Part shown: positions 9,617 through 18,769 of the stretch, piece by piece
How the letters are laid out: the number at the start of each line of letters is the position of its first letter
Position numbering within the stretch: position 1 is the stretch's first letter
Origin: Sedimentisphaerales bacterium
Lineage (GTDB): Bacteria > Planctomycetota > Phycisphaerae > Sedimentisphaerales > Anaerohalosphaeraceae
Direction: 5' to 3'
Assembly (NCBI GenBank): GCA_028282905.1
Contig: JANQGW010000223.1
Location: forward strand, 24,677-88,676
Length of the DNA: 64,000 bases
Position numbers and translations under genes: made by a program
The notes under the pieces: generated by a model
What the model was told of the DNA's origin: nothing
What the model saw: the letters and a program-made list of their open reading frames with translations, nothing else
The model's database searches: none

Positions 9617-9683
9617 ACAATCTGTACCCCGCCAAAACCAAAGAAACGTTCATTTCAGCCTAACCAAGCCAATCGCATCTCCG

Positions 9684-10859
9684 TCAGGAAATCGTTTTTT
9701 CTTCAAGCGTCAGCTTAGCAAGGCTCTTTTCATCAATCTCCACTCCCAACCCCGGTCGATCCGTCAGATGCACCACCCCGTCTTTCAACGGAAGCGGCTC
9801 TTTCACAATATCGTCTTCAAACCCATGGTCATACTTGCCGCCCAATTCACCGCACGGCATGGTCAGCCCAATCACCGACGCCAGATGCTGATAGGCCGCA
9901 CTGCCAACGCCAAGATAACCGGTACCGCCAACCCATGTCGGCACCCCCATAATCTCACAGGCCCGGCTGCGCATAATCGCCCACCGAATTCCGCCCTGCT
10001 GATTCGGATGATGATTAATCAAATCACAGCATTTCGCTTCCAGAATTTTTCGATACGCCGGTTCACTTCGGGCAAACACATCCATCATAATCTTAACGCC
10101 GGTCGTGCCCAGCAGGCTTTTATACTGATCGAAATCGCCGTCCAGCGGATCCTCGAAAATCGACAGTCCGCCCTTGTCAAATTCCGGCAGCAGTTTGACA
10201 AATTCATCATAATTCTTATAGCCCCGATTGGCATCGGCCAGCACCGGACTGTCTGTCGGCACATGTTTGCGAACCGCCCGCAGATTGGGCAAATCGATGT
10301 CCGGATCACCAACCATCTTGAACTTAACCCCGTATCGAAAACCCTGTGACACAAATTTTTTGGCTTTCGCCGCCGCATCATTCGGACTCTCCGGAAAAAG
10401 ACACGGCATCAGGGGAATTTCCTTGCGAACCGCCCCGCCCAAAAGCACATGCAACGGAACTCCTACCCGTTTGGCCGCCAAATCGTGCAGAGCCATCGAA
10501 ACCGCCTCGCGCGGAGCGTTCCAACCCCTATCAGGCACAAGACTGTCCAGTTGGAATGCGTCCCGACCCAACAGCGATTCAGCAATCGGCAGCACCCCCT
10601 TGAGATCCTTCATCAGACCTTCACCGTAACCCACATAGTCACCGCTGTGAACAGCCACCAACACGAAGTAAAAATAATCCGGCTTGCCGTAGGAAAATTT
10701 GACTTTGCAGCGAACCTGCCCACGATAAAGTACCACTTTATCAATCGGCAAGACACCGCATCGAGGACTTTCAGTAACTGAAGTTTCGCCTAATGCTTGC
10801 GTAGCATAAACAGCCGTCACACCCCCGGCCAGTTTGAACAGTTCTCTGCGGTTGACCAT
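9684..10859 (-). CDS. Enolase superfamily protein, mandelate racemase/muconate lactonising type
   Basis: 391 aa from the ATG at 10859, chosen because AAAGGTG lies just upstream and the protein then begins with a twin-arginine-like signal (MVNRRELFKLAGG). The barrel carries the KxK base pair (Lys179, Lys181 in VKFKM), metal ligands Asp209 (LADANRG), Glu236 (FEDPL) and Asp260 (MMDVFAR), and then INHHPNQQGG. These are hallmarks of MR/MLE enzymes, which abstract the alpha-proton of a carboxylate; many family members dehydrate sugar acids. A dehydratase or epimerase acting on uronate products of the nearby lyase is a reasonable inference. An exported location would be unusual for this family. Divergent from the large gene at 10.99 kb. 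Confidence 0.8.
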   Translation of the reverse strand: MVNRRELFKLAGGVTAVYATQALGETSVTESPRCGVLPIDKVVLYRGQVRCKVKFSYGKPDYFYFVLVAVHSGDYVGYGEGLMKDLKGVLPIAESLLGRDAFQLDSLVPDRGWNAPREAVSMALHDLAAKRVGVPLHVLLGGAVRKEIPLMPCLFPESPNDAAAKAKKFVSQGFRYGVKFKMVGDPDIDLPNLRAVRKHVPTDSPVLADANRGYKNYDEFVKLLPEFDKGGLSIFEDPLDGDFDQYKSLLGTTGVKIMMDVFARSEPAYRKILEAKCCDLINHHPNQQGGIRWAIMRSRACEIMGVPTWVGGTGYLGVGSAAYQHLASVIGLTMPCGELGGKYDHGFEDDIVKEPLPLKDGVVHLTDRPGLGVEIDEKSLAKLTLEEKTIS

Positions 10860-10902
10860 TCTCAAATCACCTTTCAAAAACGGAAGGAACAGATTTTCAC
10901 CC

Positions 10903-10930
10903 TTGACAAAAACGCAAGTATCCGTATAAT
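10903..10930 (+). promoter_or_regulatory. Sigma-70 promoter of the 10.99 kb gene
   Basis: TTGACA (10903-10908) and TATAAT (10925-10930) are both perfect consensus boxes separated by 16 bases. They are followed directly by a perfect palindromic operator at the expected transcription start. Confidence 0.85.
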
Positions 10931-10936
10931 ACCCCA

Positions 10937-10952
10937 AGTTAATCGATTAACT
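10937..10952. promoter_or_regulatory. LacI-family operator, perfect 16-bp palindrome
   Basis: AGTTAATCGATTAACT is a perfect palindrome centred on CG, as LacI/GalR operators usually are. It lies 6 bases after the -10 box, an ideal place for repression. Its core TTAATCGATTAA is the best member of the set shared with the region upstream of the repressor gene. It may also affect the divergent enolase-superfamily gene. Confidence 0.75.
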
Positions 10953-10988
10953 AAGCCTTTTCAAGTATATTTTATAGGAAATTGTAAA

Positions 10989-13649
10989 ATGTATGCCAAA
11001 AAAAGTTTTTCCACAAAACACCTCTGTTTACTTATCTTCACAGCGTCTTTCTTCACTGTTTGCCTTGCCGAAAGCAGCCATTCCAGCGATATCTCCATGA
11101 CTTATCTGACCGGACGGCACACATTCCTCCGGGGTGAAACCGCCGAGATTCTGCTGAAAATTGACAACAATACCGATCAGCCTATTACAGACGCAAATCT
11201 CCACATAAATATTTCAGATTTGATAAAAAACCAGAATACCCTGACCAGCATCCCGGCAAAAACCTCACACGAACATCTTTTCAAAGTCAACACAAACAAA
11301 CTCAAAAAAGGCCGCTACAACCTTAATTGCCGACTGATTTCCGGCAACCAGACGCTTGCCGAAAAACATATCGACATTGCCGTTGCCGCCCCGTGGAACC
11401 CCGAGCGGATGCGCGTCTGGCTGTGGCCGCATCACAAATTCGGCGAGAACGTCTGGAAGATGGACGAAGAGGCTCAAACTCAACTCCAATGGTACGCCGA
11501 CAAAGGGTTTAACAGCTTTAATCCCGGCGGCGGTGTGCGGGAAGCACAGAACAACTTTGGCGGATTCCCAGATGAGAAACTCCGCCTGTACGACCACTGC
11601 TTATACAATGGATGGGAAGCCGGTTTCGCGGCCTATACGGGATTTTTCTTCGAAGACGAAATCGAAGACAAGGACGCAAAATTCGAACCCCAAAACCCAT
11701 GGAAACCGTTTGAGAAATTCACCAACCCCTTTCATCCTGACGTCGCCAGCCTGCAGGAACAAAAGAACCGCCAACTGATGGAGCGCCTCCGAAAATTCCC
11801 GGGACTTGGAACCTGCTATCTTGAAAGCGAAATGGAACAATGCCTGCTCAAAGACACTCCCCTCGCGAAAACACAATACCCCAACGCAATGCCGGAAGCA
11901 ACTGAACACACCTTCATCTTGCCCGGCGTCATCGCAGACACTGACCGGGGATACCTGGAACACATGTATCGATATAAATGGGGCGATGGGCTGGTCATTG
12001 CCAACTCCCGCGCCGCCCGGATCGTTCACGAATACCGACCCGACATTCTGATTTTCGGTGACCCACTGCGATACACCACCGCATACGGCCGGTTCTACGG
12101 AGCCGATTCTCTCAGCACATGGATCTATATGAACCCGGACCCGCGATTTATCCTCTATATCGAAACACTGATCGCCAGCGGAAAACTCTACAATCAATCC
12201 GCCATCCAGACAATCACCCTGCTCAATTATCCCGGCACCCTGGCTCCCAAGGACAAAGGCTGGACGCTGATGGGGCCTGACCGACTGGTTGAAACAAGCT
12301 GGCTGACGCTGTCTCGAAACCCCGAAGCCCTCAGCTATTATGTTTCCAGCGGCTGTGATCCGTTCCGGCCGGGCTATACCAAAAACGTCATCAGCCCCGA
12401 CAAAGCAACGCCGCTCGAAACACGGGTATATCCCTATTGTCAATACCCCGAGAGCTTTCAGGCACTGAAAACGTTCATGGACGAGATTGTAAAACCCTAC
12501 GGCCCGATGATTCGCAATCTGGACCGGACAAAACGCAACGTCGCGGTCCTGTCTTCGGAATCATCATCGGTTTACCGCGATTCGCCGAAACTGATCGGCC
12601 ACTACCCGCCTTTCCAGATATACAATTTTTATTCGGTGCTGGACGTGGCCCATATCTCCGCCGATATCGTGTTAGACGAAACCATCAGAATGTTCGGACT
12701 GGATGGATATGATGTCCTGTTCATGCCCAAGTGCGACACGATTACCGAATCGGTTTATAAGAAGATTGTCGAATTCCAACAGCGAGGGGGCACAGTTATA
12801 TCCGACCAATACCTGCGTGCGCCCCTGAAAGATGTCACCAAATTCGATTTTGATTTTACGCATCGCTCAAAAGTTTCGGCCAATGCGATCATTGACCAGA
12901 AAGATTTTGCTGAACTCAGCGACAATATAGCCAAACGGTCCGCTCAGTTGAAAAAGGTCAAGGGCGTCACCGCAATGGATGACTGGAACATCATGGAATC
13001 CTACGCTTCGCAGCTTAGAAAACAACTACCCGATATTCCACGCGTTGCCGATTGCCCGCAGCCATCCGTCTCGCTGAATATGTTGGAAAAGGACGATGCT
13101 CGATACCTGTTCGTCGTCAATGACAAACGAACATACGGCGAGCGTTTCGGACAATACAAGGCCATGCTCGAAAAGACCGTCCCGCAGACGGTTCCGATCA
13201 CACTGCCGCAATCTACCGGTCAAACGCTCTATCTGTATGACATGATCGACAAAAAAATATTACCCTATGACACAACTGAAAACGCCATCATCTTTGATGT
13301 TGACCTGCCGGCCCCGGGTGGAAAAATCATCGCCATCTTTGAACAAAAACTCGGCAAGCTGCAAATCGAAGCCCCCAAAACAATAACGGTCCAGGACAAC
13401 AAACAGCGCATCGACATTCTCGTCAAAGACAACAATTCACGGCTCATGCGAGCAATTATACCGATCAGCGTCCAAATCACTGACCCGAAAGGCAATCCCA
13501 GCGAATTCAGCGATTACTACGCCGCCAAATCAGGACGGCTGACAATCGATTTCATCCCCGCCCTGAATGACATCAAAGGCACCTGGAAAATCACGGCAAC
13601 CGAACTGCTGACCGGCAAAACAACCCGCAAAACATTTAAACTCAAATAA
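10989..13649 (+). CDS. Large secreted protein, probable glycoside hydrolase with GH42-like architecture
   Basis: 886 aa from the ATG at 10989 (AGGAAA eight bases upstream; a longer reading frame would run across the promoter and operator). Signal peptide at about 1-27. Residues 30-135 look like a beta-sandwich domain. A TIM-barrel-like region follows (MRVWLWPHHKFGENVW, then GFNSFNPGGG, YLESEMEQC). Further on is a segment like the trimerisation/class I amidotransferase-like domain of GH42 enzymes (GYDVLFMPKCDTITESVY, QQRGGTVISDQYL), ending in a beta-rich domain. The GH42-like assignment is by architecture only; the catalytic pair is not certain. Its promoter and operator are the clearest in the locus, so it is likely a main induced enzyme. 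Confidence 0.6.
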   Translation: MYAKKSFSTKHLCLLIFTASFFTVCLAESSHSSDISMTYLTGRHTFLRGETAEILLKIDNNTDQPITDANLHINISDLIKNQNTLTSIPAKTSHEHLFKVNTNKLKKGRYNLNCRLISGNQTLAEKHIDIAVAAPWNPERMRVWLWPHHKFGENVWKMDEEAQTQLQWYADKGFNSFNPGGGVREAQNNFGGFPDEKLRLYDHCLYNGWEAGFAAYTGFFFEDEIEDKDAKFEPQNPWKPFEKFTNPFHPDVASLQEQKNRQLMERLRKFPGLGTCYLESEMEQCLLKDTPLAKTQYPNAMPEATEHTFILPGVIADTDRGYLEHMYRYKWGDGLVIANSRAARIVHEYRPDILIFGDPLRYTTAYGRFYGADSLSTWIYMNPDPRFILYIETLIASGKLYNQSAIQTITLLNYPGTLAPKDKGWTLMGPDRLVETSWLTLSRNPEALSYYVSSGCDPFRPGYTKNVISPDKATPLETRVYPYCQYPESFQALKTFMDEIVKPYGPMIRNLDRTKRNVAVLSSESSSVYRDSPKLIGHYPPFQIYNFYSVLDVAHISADIVLDETIRMFGLDGYDVLFMPKCDTITESVYKKIVEFQQRGGTVISDQYLRAPLKDVTKFDFDFTHRSKVSANAIIDQKDFAELSDNIAKRSAQLKKVKGVTAMDDWNIMESYASQLRKQLPDIPRVADCPQPSVSLNMLEKDDARYLFVVNDKRTYGERFGQYKAMLEKTVPQTVPITLPQSTGQTLYLYDMIDKKILPYDTTENAIIFDVDLPAPGGKIIAIFEQKLGKLQIEAPKTITVQDNKQRIDILVKDNNSRLMRAIIPISVQITDPKGNPSEFSDYYAAKSGRLTIDFIPALNDIKGTWKITATELLTGKTTRKTFKLK

Positions 13650-13960
13650 ATAGTTTTCACCAACTCAGGTTTGTCCGGCGAAAACTCTGTCGGACAAGCC
13701 TATATCATCTATGAAACTGTTATTTTATCCGTTTTATTCAGTAAAAAACCGTCTATCTCTCAACACACCCGCCCCTCACCTAAATCATAAGATTGTCCAT
13801 CATATTCATCAAACTGTCCATTGTTAACACGCTTATCGGTGTATAATATAGACATCTGTCATAAGATTCAGCCGTTTGCCAAAAGCAAAACAACCGACAA
13901 GACAGCACCGGATGATGAACAAATCAATTCTCAATGAGATGACACAGAAAGGGTAACACT
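13650..13960. other. Intergenic region between the GH42-like and GH27 genes
   Basis: 311 bp without a plausible gene. It contains an inverted repeat TTGTCCG (13671-13677) with CGGACAA (13691-13697), a possible terminator stem for the preceding gene but without a U-tract. It also contains a TATAAT-like element near 13845-13850 that may be the -10 box for the GH27 gene. No copy of the LacI-type operator was found. Confidence 0.4.
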
Positions 13961-15928
13961 ATGAAAAGGGGTCTTTTCAAATCCTCCATGATTTATGGAA
14001 TCACTCTGTTAATGGTTTGTTTTCAGGGCCGGATCGTCGCAAAAACAAACTCCTCCGTCTGGCTCAGTTCGCTTGATTTATCAAAAATGACAACCGGCTG
14101 GGGAAAGGCTCAGGCGGATAAGTCGATCACACAGCAAAAGCTCTCCATTGGCGGCGTGACATACGAAAAAGGCGTCGGCTCACATGCCCCAAGCGTCATG
14201 CACATCAAGCTGAACAAAGGCACGACACGTTTCACGTCCTTCGTCGGCGTTGACGATGACACAGAACACCCTAATGCTTCTGTTGTATTCAAAATCTATG
14301 CGGATAATAAAGCCGTATTCAACAGCGGCGTGATGAAAGCCTCAGATGCCCCCAAAAAGGTAGACATCGACCTCAAAGGTGCCAAAAGGCTTATCCTGAT
14401 TGTCAATGCCGCCGGTGACGGTATCAGCTATGACCACGCCGACTGGGCCATGGCAAAATTTGAAGTCTCCGGCACAAAACCCGTCGCTGTCGGCCCGCCT
14501 GCGGAAAAAGAGTATATCCTCACCCCAAAACCGAAACCGGCCCCGAAGATTAACGGGCCGAAAGTCTTCGGTACCCGTCCGGGCAATCCCTTCATCTACC
14601 GGATTCCGGCAACGGGCAAAAGGCCCATGACTTTTTCGGCCGAAAATCTTCCTCCATCCATGAGTCTTGACGTCAATAGCGGAATTATAACAGGACACTC
14701 ACCCGCCAAACGCGGTGACTACAAAATCACACTCAACGCCAAAAATGCCTCCGGCACCGACAGCCGCCCCTTCAAACTTGTTGTGGGAGACACGCTCGCT
14801 TTAACCCCGCCGATGGGCTGGAACAGTTGGTACATCCATTACCACCGGGTTACGGATGCGGATATGCGGGCGGCCGCCGATGCCATGATCGACTCCGGCA
14901 TGGCCGATTACGGCTACATGTATGTCAATATTGACGACTGCTGGTCCAAAAAGAAAAATGACACACCGTACCGGGATGAGTGTGAAGCGATTTTACCCAA
15001 CGCAAAATTTCCGGACATGTATGCGCTGACTGACTATATCCACAGCAAGGGCCTGCGTGCGGGCATCTATACCTCGCCGGGCCCGTGGAACTGTGCCGGG
15101 TATGTCGGCAGTTTTCAGCACGAACAGATCGATGCGCAACTGTTCGCCGAATGGGGCTTTGACTTTCTCAAATATGACTGGTGCTCATACGGAGGACATG
15201 CCGTGGACCGAAGCCGCTATGAGTATGTCAAGCCTTACGCCCTTATGGGCGAGATACTGCGAAATGTCAGCCGCGACATGGTGTATAATCTCTGTCAGTA
15301 CGGCATGGACAGTGTCTGGCAATGGGGAGCCGATGTGGACGGCAACTGCTGGCGAACAACAGGCGATTTGGGCCTGATGTCCAGTTATCTTGAGGTCGGC
15401 CTGAGCAATGCCCGGCACTATGAATACGCCAAGCCCGGCCGTTGGAACGACCCGGATTATATTCTTATCGGCTGGGTCGGCAACGCCCATGCCCAGGGCG
15501 AAGGCGTCAAGACCAAACTCACGCCGAGTCAACAGTATCAGTACATGTCCATGTGGTCATTAATGGCAGCACCGCTGATCTTTTCCGGCGATATGACAAA
15601 ACTGGACGATTTCACACTCAATGTGCTGTGCAACCACGAAGTCATCGACATCAACCAGGACCCACTCGGAAAGCAGGGCCGGATTGTCGAGCAAACCGAT
15701 GAATACTTCATCATGACCAAAGACCTGGAAGACGGCTCAAAGGCCGTTGGGATTTTCAATACGTCCGAAGTGGAACTTAGTATTAACGTCGCATGGAAAA
15801 CATTAGACATTCAAGGCACACAAACCGTCCGAGACGTATGGCGACAGAAAGACATTGGAACCTTCAGCAAGGAGTATCAAACCAACGTCCCTCGCCGCGG
15901 TGTGAGCTTTGTACGTATTTCGCAATAG
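13961..15928 (+). CDS. GH27 alpha-galactosidase with NPCBM and Ig-like domains
   Basis: 655 aa with AAAGGG upstream of the ATG. Signal peptide at 1-27. Residues about 30-170 form an NPCBM/NEW2-type carbohydrate-binding module (WGKAQADKSI, GVGSHAPSVMHIKL, DWAMAKFEV). About 190-270 is a putative Ig domain (GNPFIYRIPATGKRPMTF, GDYKITLNAKN). The GH27 barrel begins at LALTPPMGWNSWYIHY. The nucleophile is in FLKYDWCSYGG (about residue 405) and the acid/base is the Asp of RWNDPDY (about 496). It should release terminal alpha-galactose (or alpha-N-acetylgalactosamine) extracellularly. It lies between other glycan-degrading genes but has its own 310-bp upstream region. Confidence 0.92.
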   Translation: MKRGLFKSSMIYGITLLMVCFQGRIVAKTNSSVWLSSLDLSKMTTGWGKAQADKSITQQKLSIGGVTYEKGVGSHAPSVMHIKLNKGTTRFTSFVGVDDDTEHPNASVVFKIYADNKAVFNSGVMKASDAPKKVDIDLKGAKRLILIVNAAGDGISYDHADWAMAKFEVSGTKPVAVGPPAEKEYILTPKPKPAPKINGPKVFGTRPGNPFIYRIPATGKRPMTFSAENLPPSMSLDVNSGIITGHSPAKRGDYKITLNAKNASGTDSRPFKLVVGDTLALTPPMGWNSWYIHYHRVTDADMRAAADAMIDSGMADYGYMYVNIDDCWSKKKNDTPYRDECEAILPNAKFPDMYALTDYIHSKGLRAGIYTSPGPWNCAGYVGSFQHEQIDAQLFAEWGFDFLKYDWCSYGGHAVDRSRYEYVKPYALMGEILRNVSRDMVYNLCQYGMDSVWQWGADVDGNCWRTTGDLGLMSSYLEVGLSNARHYEYAKPGRWNDPDYILIGWVGNAHAQGEGVKTKLTPSQQYQYMSMWSLMAAPLIFSGDMTKLDDFTLNVLCNHEVIDINQDPLGKQGRIVEQTDEYFIMTKDLEDGSKAVGIFNTSEVELSINVAWKTLDIQGTQTVRDVWRQKDIGTFSKEYQTNVPRRGVSFVRISQ

Positions 15929-16024
15929 ACAGAAAACGCTTTGAAGGCTTAATCTTATTAATAGAGAGCTAAATATGTCATTTCGTTGAAAAAAATATTT
16001 AATTTCGGGTAAACGGTCTTTTTT

Positions 16025-17590
16025 ATGGTGAAAACGTGTAAGATTTTACAGTTGATGATAACTCAAGTATTTGTGCTCAGAACCATTTTGATACTGGGTG
16101 TTATTGGCTTGAGTATGCAAACGGCAAAGGCGCAAAGCAAGTCGGTCAGCAATCGCCCCAATGTCATCATTATCTATGGCGACGACGTGGGCTATGCGGA
16201 TGTCGGCGTCTATGGCAGCACAAACATACCAACGCCCCATCTGGATCAACTGGCATCGCAGGGGATACGCTTTACGGACGGTCATTGCGGAGCAGCAACC
16301 TGTTCCCCCTCACGGTTTACGCTGCTGACCGGCGTCTATGCTTTTCGTAAAAAGGTTAACATTCTGCCGCCCAGTGCGCCGTTATGTATTCCAACGGACT
16401 GGCTGACACTGGCAGATGTGTTTAAACAGGCCGGCTACGGAACGGCGGTGATTGGAAAATGGCATTTGGGACTGGGCAAACAGAAGGAACCTGTCGATTG
16501 GAACAGGCAGGTCAAGCCGGGACCACTGGAGCTGGGATTCGATTACAGCTACCTGGTACCTTCGACGAATGACCGGGTGCCATGTGTTTATCTGGAAAAC
16601 CATCACGTTGTTGGGTTAGATCCGACCGATCCGCTGTATGTCTGGAAGGCAGGAACAGCGATGCCGAATGCGGCGGCTAACAGTACTCAATATCCAAACG
16701 GCAAAACAGATGTCAAGTCGATGACCCGTTGGGTTGGCGACCGACAGCACAGCTGCAGTGTCATCAACGGCATCGGACGGATTCACTATATGGCCGGCGG
16801 AAAGTCTGCATTGTGGGATGACTACACCATGGCCGATACACTGGTGGAAAAAGCAGTTGAATACATTGCGAACCATAAAAATGAACCGTTTTTTTTGTAT
16901 TTCTCATCGCCGGATATCCACATGCCGCATACCCCGCATCCGCGTTTTCAAGGGAAAACACAAATGGGATCACGCGGCGATGCCATGGTTCAGTTGGACT
17001 GGACCGTGGGGCAGATTCTGAAAGCACTTGAGACCCATAAGCTCACAGACAACACCATCGTCATCTTCTCAAGCGACAACGGCCCGGCCTATTTTGAAGG
17101 ATACCTGAACAACAAACCCGCAATGGACGCGGGTCGCGAAGGGTATAAGGGCCATGATGCTTCCGGACTGTACCGAGGCGGAAAATATGAGATTTACGAA
17201 GGCGGCACCCGCGTACCGTTTATCATACGCTGGCCTGCGAAAATTCAAGCCGGAAAAACATCAGATGCGATGGTCAGCCAGGTGGACCTGCTGGCCTCAT
17301 TCGCACATTTGCTGGGGATTACCCTGCCCGACGGTCAGGCCGCTGACAGTCGAAACATGCTGGATGCTTTTCTCGGACACGACCCGGCGGGATTAGACGA
17401 GATGGTCGAAGAGGCACTCGGCCGCCTCGCCTTGCGTCAGGGAAACTGGAAACTCATTGATAAAGGAAAATCCGTTCAATTGTATAATTTGGCAAACGAT
17501 CCATCTGAACAAAACGATGTCACGGAACGGCATCCGGATCGAGTCAAACAAATGCGAAAACGCCTTCAGGCAATCAAAGAAGCTCACTAA
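16025..17590 (+). CDS. Cys-type sulfatase (arylsulfatase family)
   Basis: 521 aa with a cleavable signal peptide (about 1-36, ending AKAQS). The core shows NVIIIYGDDVGYADVGVYG with the metal-binding Asp pair, CSPSRFTLLTG with formylglycine Cys93, GKWHLG, IFSSDNGPAYFEGY, and a C-terminal subdomain with LYNLANDPSEQ. It is a third exported sulfatase with a different signal type (Sec rather than twin-arginine). It heads a compact set with the UroD-family gene (12 bases to that gene's start) and the GH2 gene. No strong ribosome-binding site is visible before ATG 16025; Met11 is an alternative start. Confidence 0.92.
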   Translation: MVKTCKILQLMITQVFVLRTILILGVIGLSMQTAKAQSKSVSNRPNVIIIYGDDVGYADVGVYGSTNIPTPHLDQLASQGIRFTDGHCGAATCSPSRFTLLTGVYAFRKKVNILPPSAPLCIPTDWLTLADVFKQAGYGTAVIGKWHLGLGKQKEPVDWNRQVKPGPLELGFDYSYLVPSTNDRVPCVYLENHHVVGLDPTDPLYVWKAGTAMPNAAANSTQYPNGKTDVKSMTRWVGDRQHSCSVINGIGRIHYMAGGKSALWDDYTMADTLVEKAVEYIANHKNEPFFLYFSSPDIHMPHTPHPRFQGKTQMGSRGDAMVQLDWTVGQILKALETHKLTDNTIVIFSSDNGPAYFEGYLNNKPAMDAGREGYKGHDASGLYRGGKYEIYEGGTRVPFIIRWPAKIQAGKTSDAMVSQVDLLASFAHLLGITLPDGQAADSRNMLDAFLGHDPAGLDEMVEEALGRLALRQGNWKLIDKGKSVQLYNLANDPSEQNDVTERHPDRVKQMRKRLQAIKEAH

Positions 17591-17602
17591 AAGGAATAAA
17601 TG

Positions 17603-18727
17603 ATGAATCAAGCTATTCAGCCTTGTCGAAAAAAATGGGCCGGCACACTAACCGACCGGCAGCGGTTTAACCGGCAGATGCATTATGAATCGGTGGACCG
17701 GTGTTTCAACATGGAATTCGGTTATTGGGAGGAAAACTTCGAGCAGTGGAACATCTTTAAAGATAATGGTATTACCAATAACGCCGAAGCGGACCGATTT
17801 TTCAATTTTGATGTCATCAAACTGTATGAATATCCGTGGATGAACCCTGCTTTTGAACAGAGGGTGATTGAGGAAACGGGCGACAAGCAGATCATCATCA
17901 ATCAGGATGGCTTGCTGGCCGAAGTTCCCAAAGACGGCCACAATACGATACCGCATTTTATTAAGTCTTCGATTACCACGCCGGACGACTGGAAAAAGTG
18001 CAAGGAGCAAAGACTCCGTCGGGACGATCCCCAGCGTAAAGTCGATGTTGAAGCTTTGAAAAAACTGTATCCGTCAGACCGTCATTTTCCGGTCGGCCTG
18101 TGGTGCGGTTCGATGATTGGAAAAATTCGTGACTTGCTGACATTTGAAGGGCTGGCCTACGCGTGCTTTGACTATCCGGACATGGTCGAGGATATGGCCG
18201 AAACCTGCTGCGTGCTGGTCGAAGACCATCTGGACCAGGTGCTTGGCGAGATTGATTTCGATTTCGCCTGGGGGTGGGAGGATATCTGCTTTAAATCCGG
18301 CCCGATTGTTTCGGTCGATTTCTTCAGGGATGTGCTTGTGCCGCGATACAAACGCATCAACGCAAAACTGAGAGCTTACGGCATCGATATCTGGTTTACC
18401 GATTGCGACGGTGACCTGCGGCCGATTTTACCGCTGCTGATTGACAGCGGCGTCAACACGATGTTCCCGTTCGAGGTCAACTGCAGTGGTCATCCTGCCG
18501 ACGTTCTTAAAGAATACGGTAAAGATTTACGGATTATGGGCGGATTCGACAAGATGTCGCTGGGGGCCGGCCCCGAGGCCATTAAAAGTTATATGGAAAC
18601 GCTGGTGCCGCTGGTCGAACGCGGCGGCTACATCCCCTTCTGTGACCACCGATGTCCGCCGAATGTCAAGCCGGAAGATTATCTGTACTACCTTGACCTC
18701 AAGGAACAAATGTTTGGTTTAAAATAA
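17603..18727 (+). CDS. Uroporphyrinogen decarboxylase (URO-D)-family protein
   Basis: 374 aa. AAGGA lies 7 bases before the ATG at 17603; an ATG at 17600 is also possible but too close. The sequence has the URO-D/MtaA barrel pattern (DFDFAWGWEDICFKSGP, YGIDIWFTDCDGDL, MGGFDKMSLGAG) and ends with the family-like GGYIPFCDHRCPPNV block containing Cys/His residues that could bind zinc. In planctomycete glycan loci this family is common, and its members are usually not haem enzymes but methyltransferase-like proteins of unknown role. It lacks a signal peptide, so it is cytoplasmic between exported enzymes. The real substrate is unknown. Confidence 0.75.
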   Translation: MNQAIQPCRKKWAGTLTDRQRFNRQMHYESVDRCFNMEFGYWEENFEQWNIFKDNGITNNAEADRFFNFDVIKLYEYPWMNPAFEQRVIEETGDKQIIINQDGLLAEVPKDGHNTIPHFIKSSITTPDDWKKCKEQRLRRDDPQRKVDVEALKKLYPSDRHFPVGLWCGSMIGKIRDLLTFEGLAYACFDYPDMVEDMAETCCVLVEDHLDQVLGEIDFDFAWGWEDICFKSGPIVSVDFFRDVLVPRYKRINAKLRAYGIDIWFTDCDGDLRPILPLLIDSGVNTMFPFEVNCSGHPADVLKEYGKDLRIMGGFDKMSLGAGPEAIKSYMETLVPLVERGGYIPFCDHRCPPNVKPEDYLYYLDLKEQMFGLK

Positions 18728-18769
18728 TAACGACAGAGATTATGAGATATTAAAAGGAGATTTTTGACG

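Noticed and set aside
15928..16024. LacI-type operator before the third sulfatase (CTTAATCTTATTAATAG and AAAACGCTTTG)
   Set aside because: The first lacks the central CG and has wrong spacing, and the second matches another consensus; too weak to include in the regulon.
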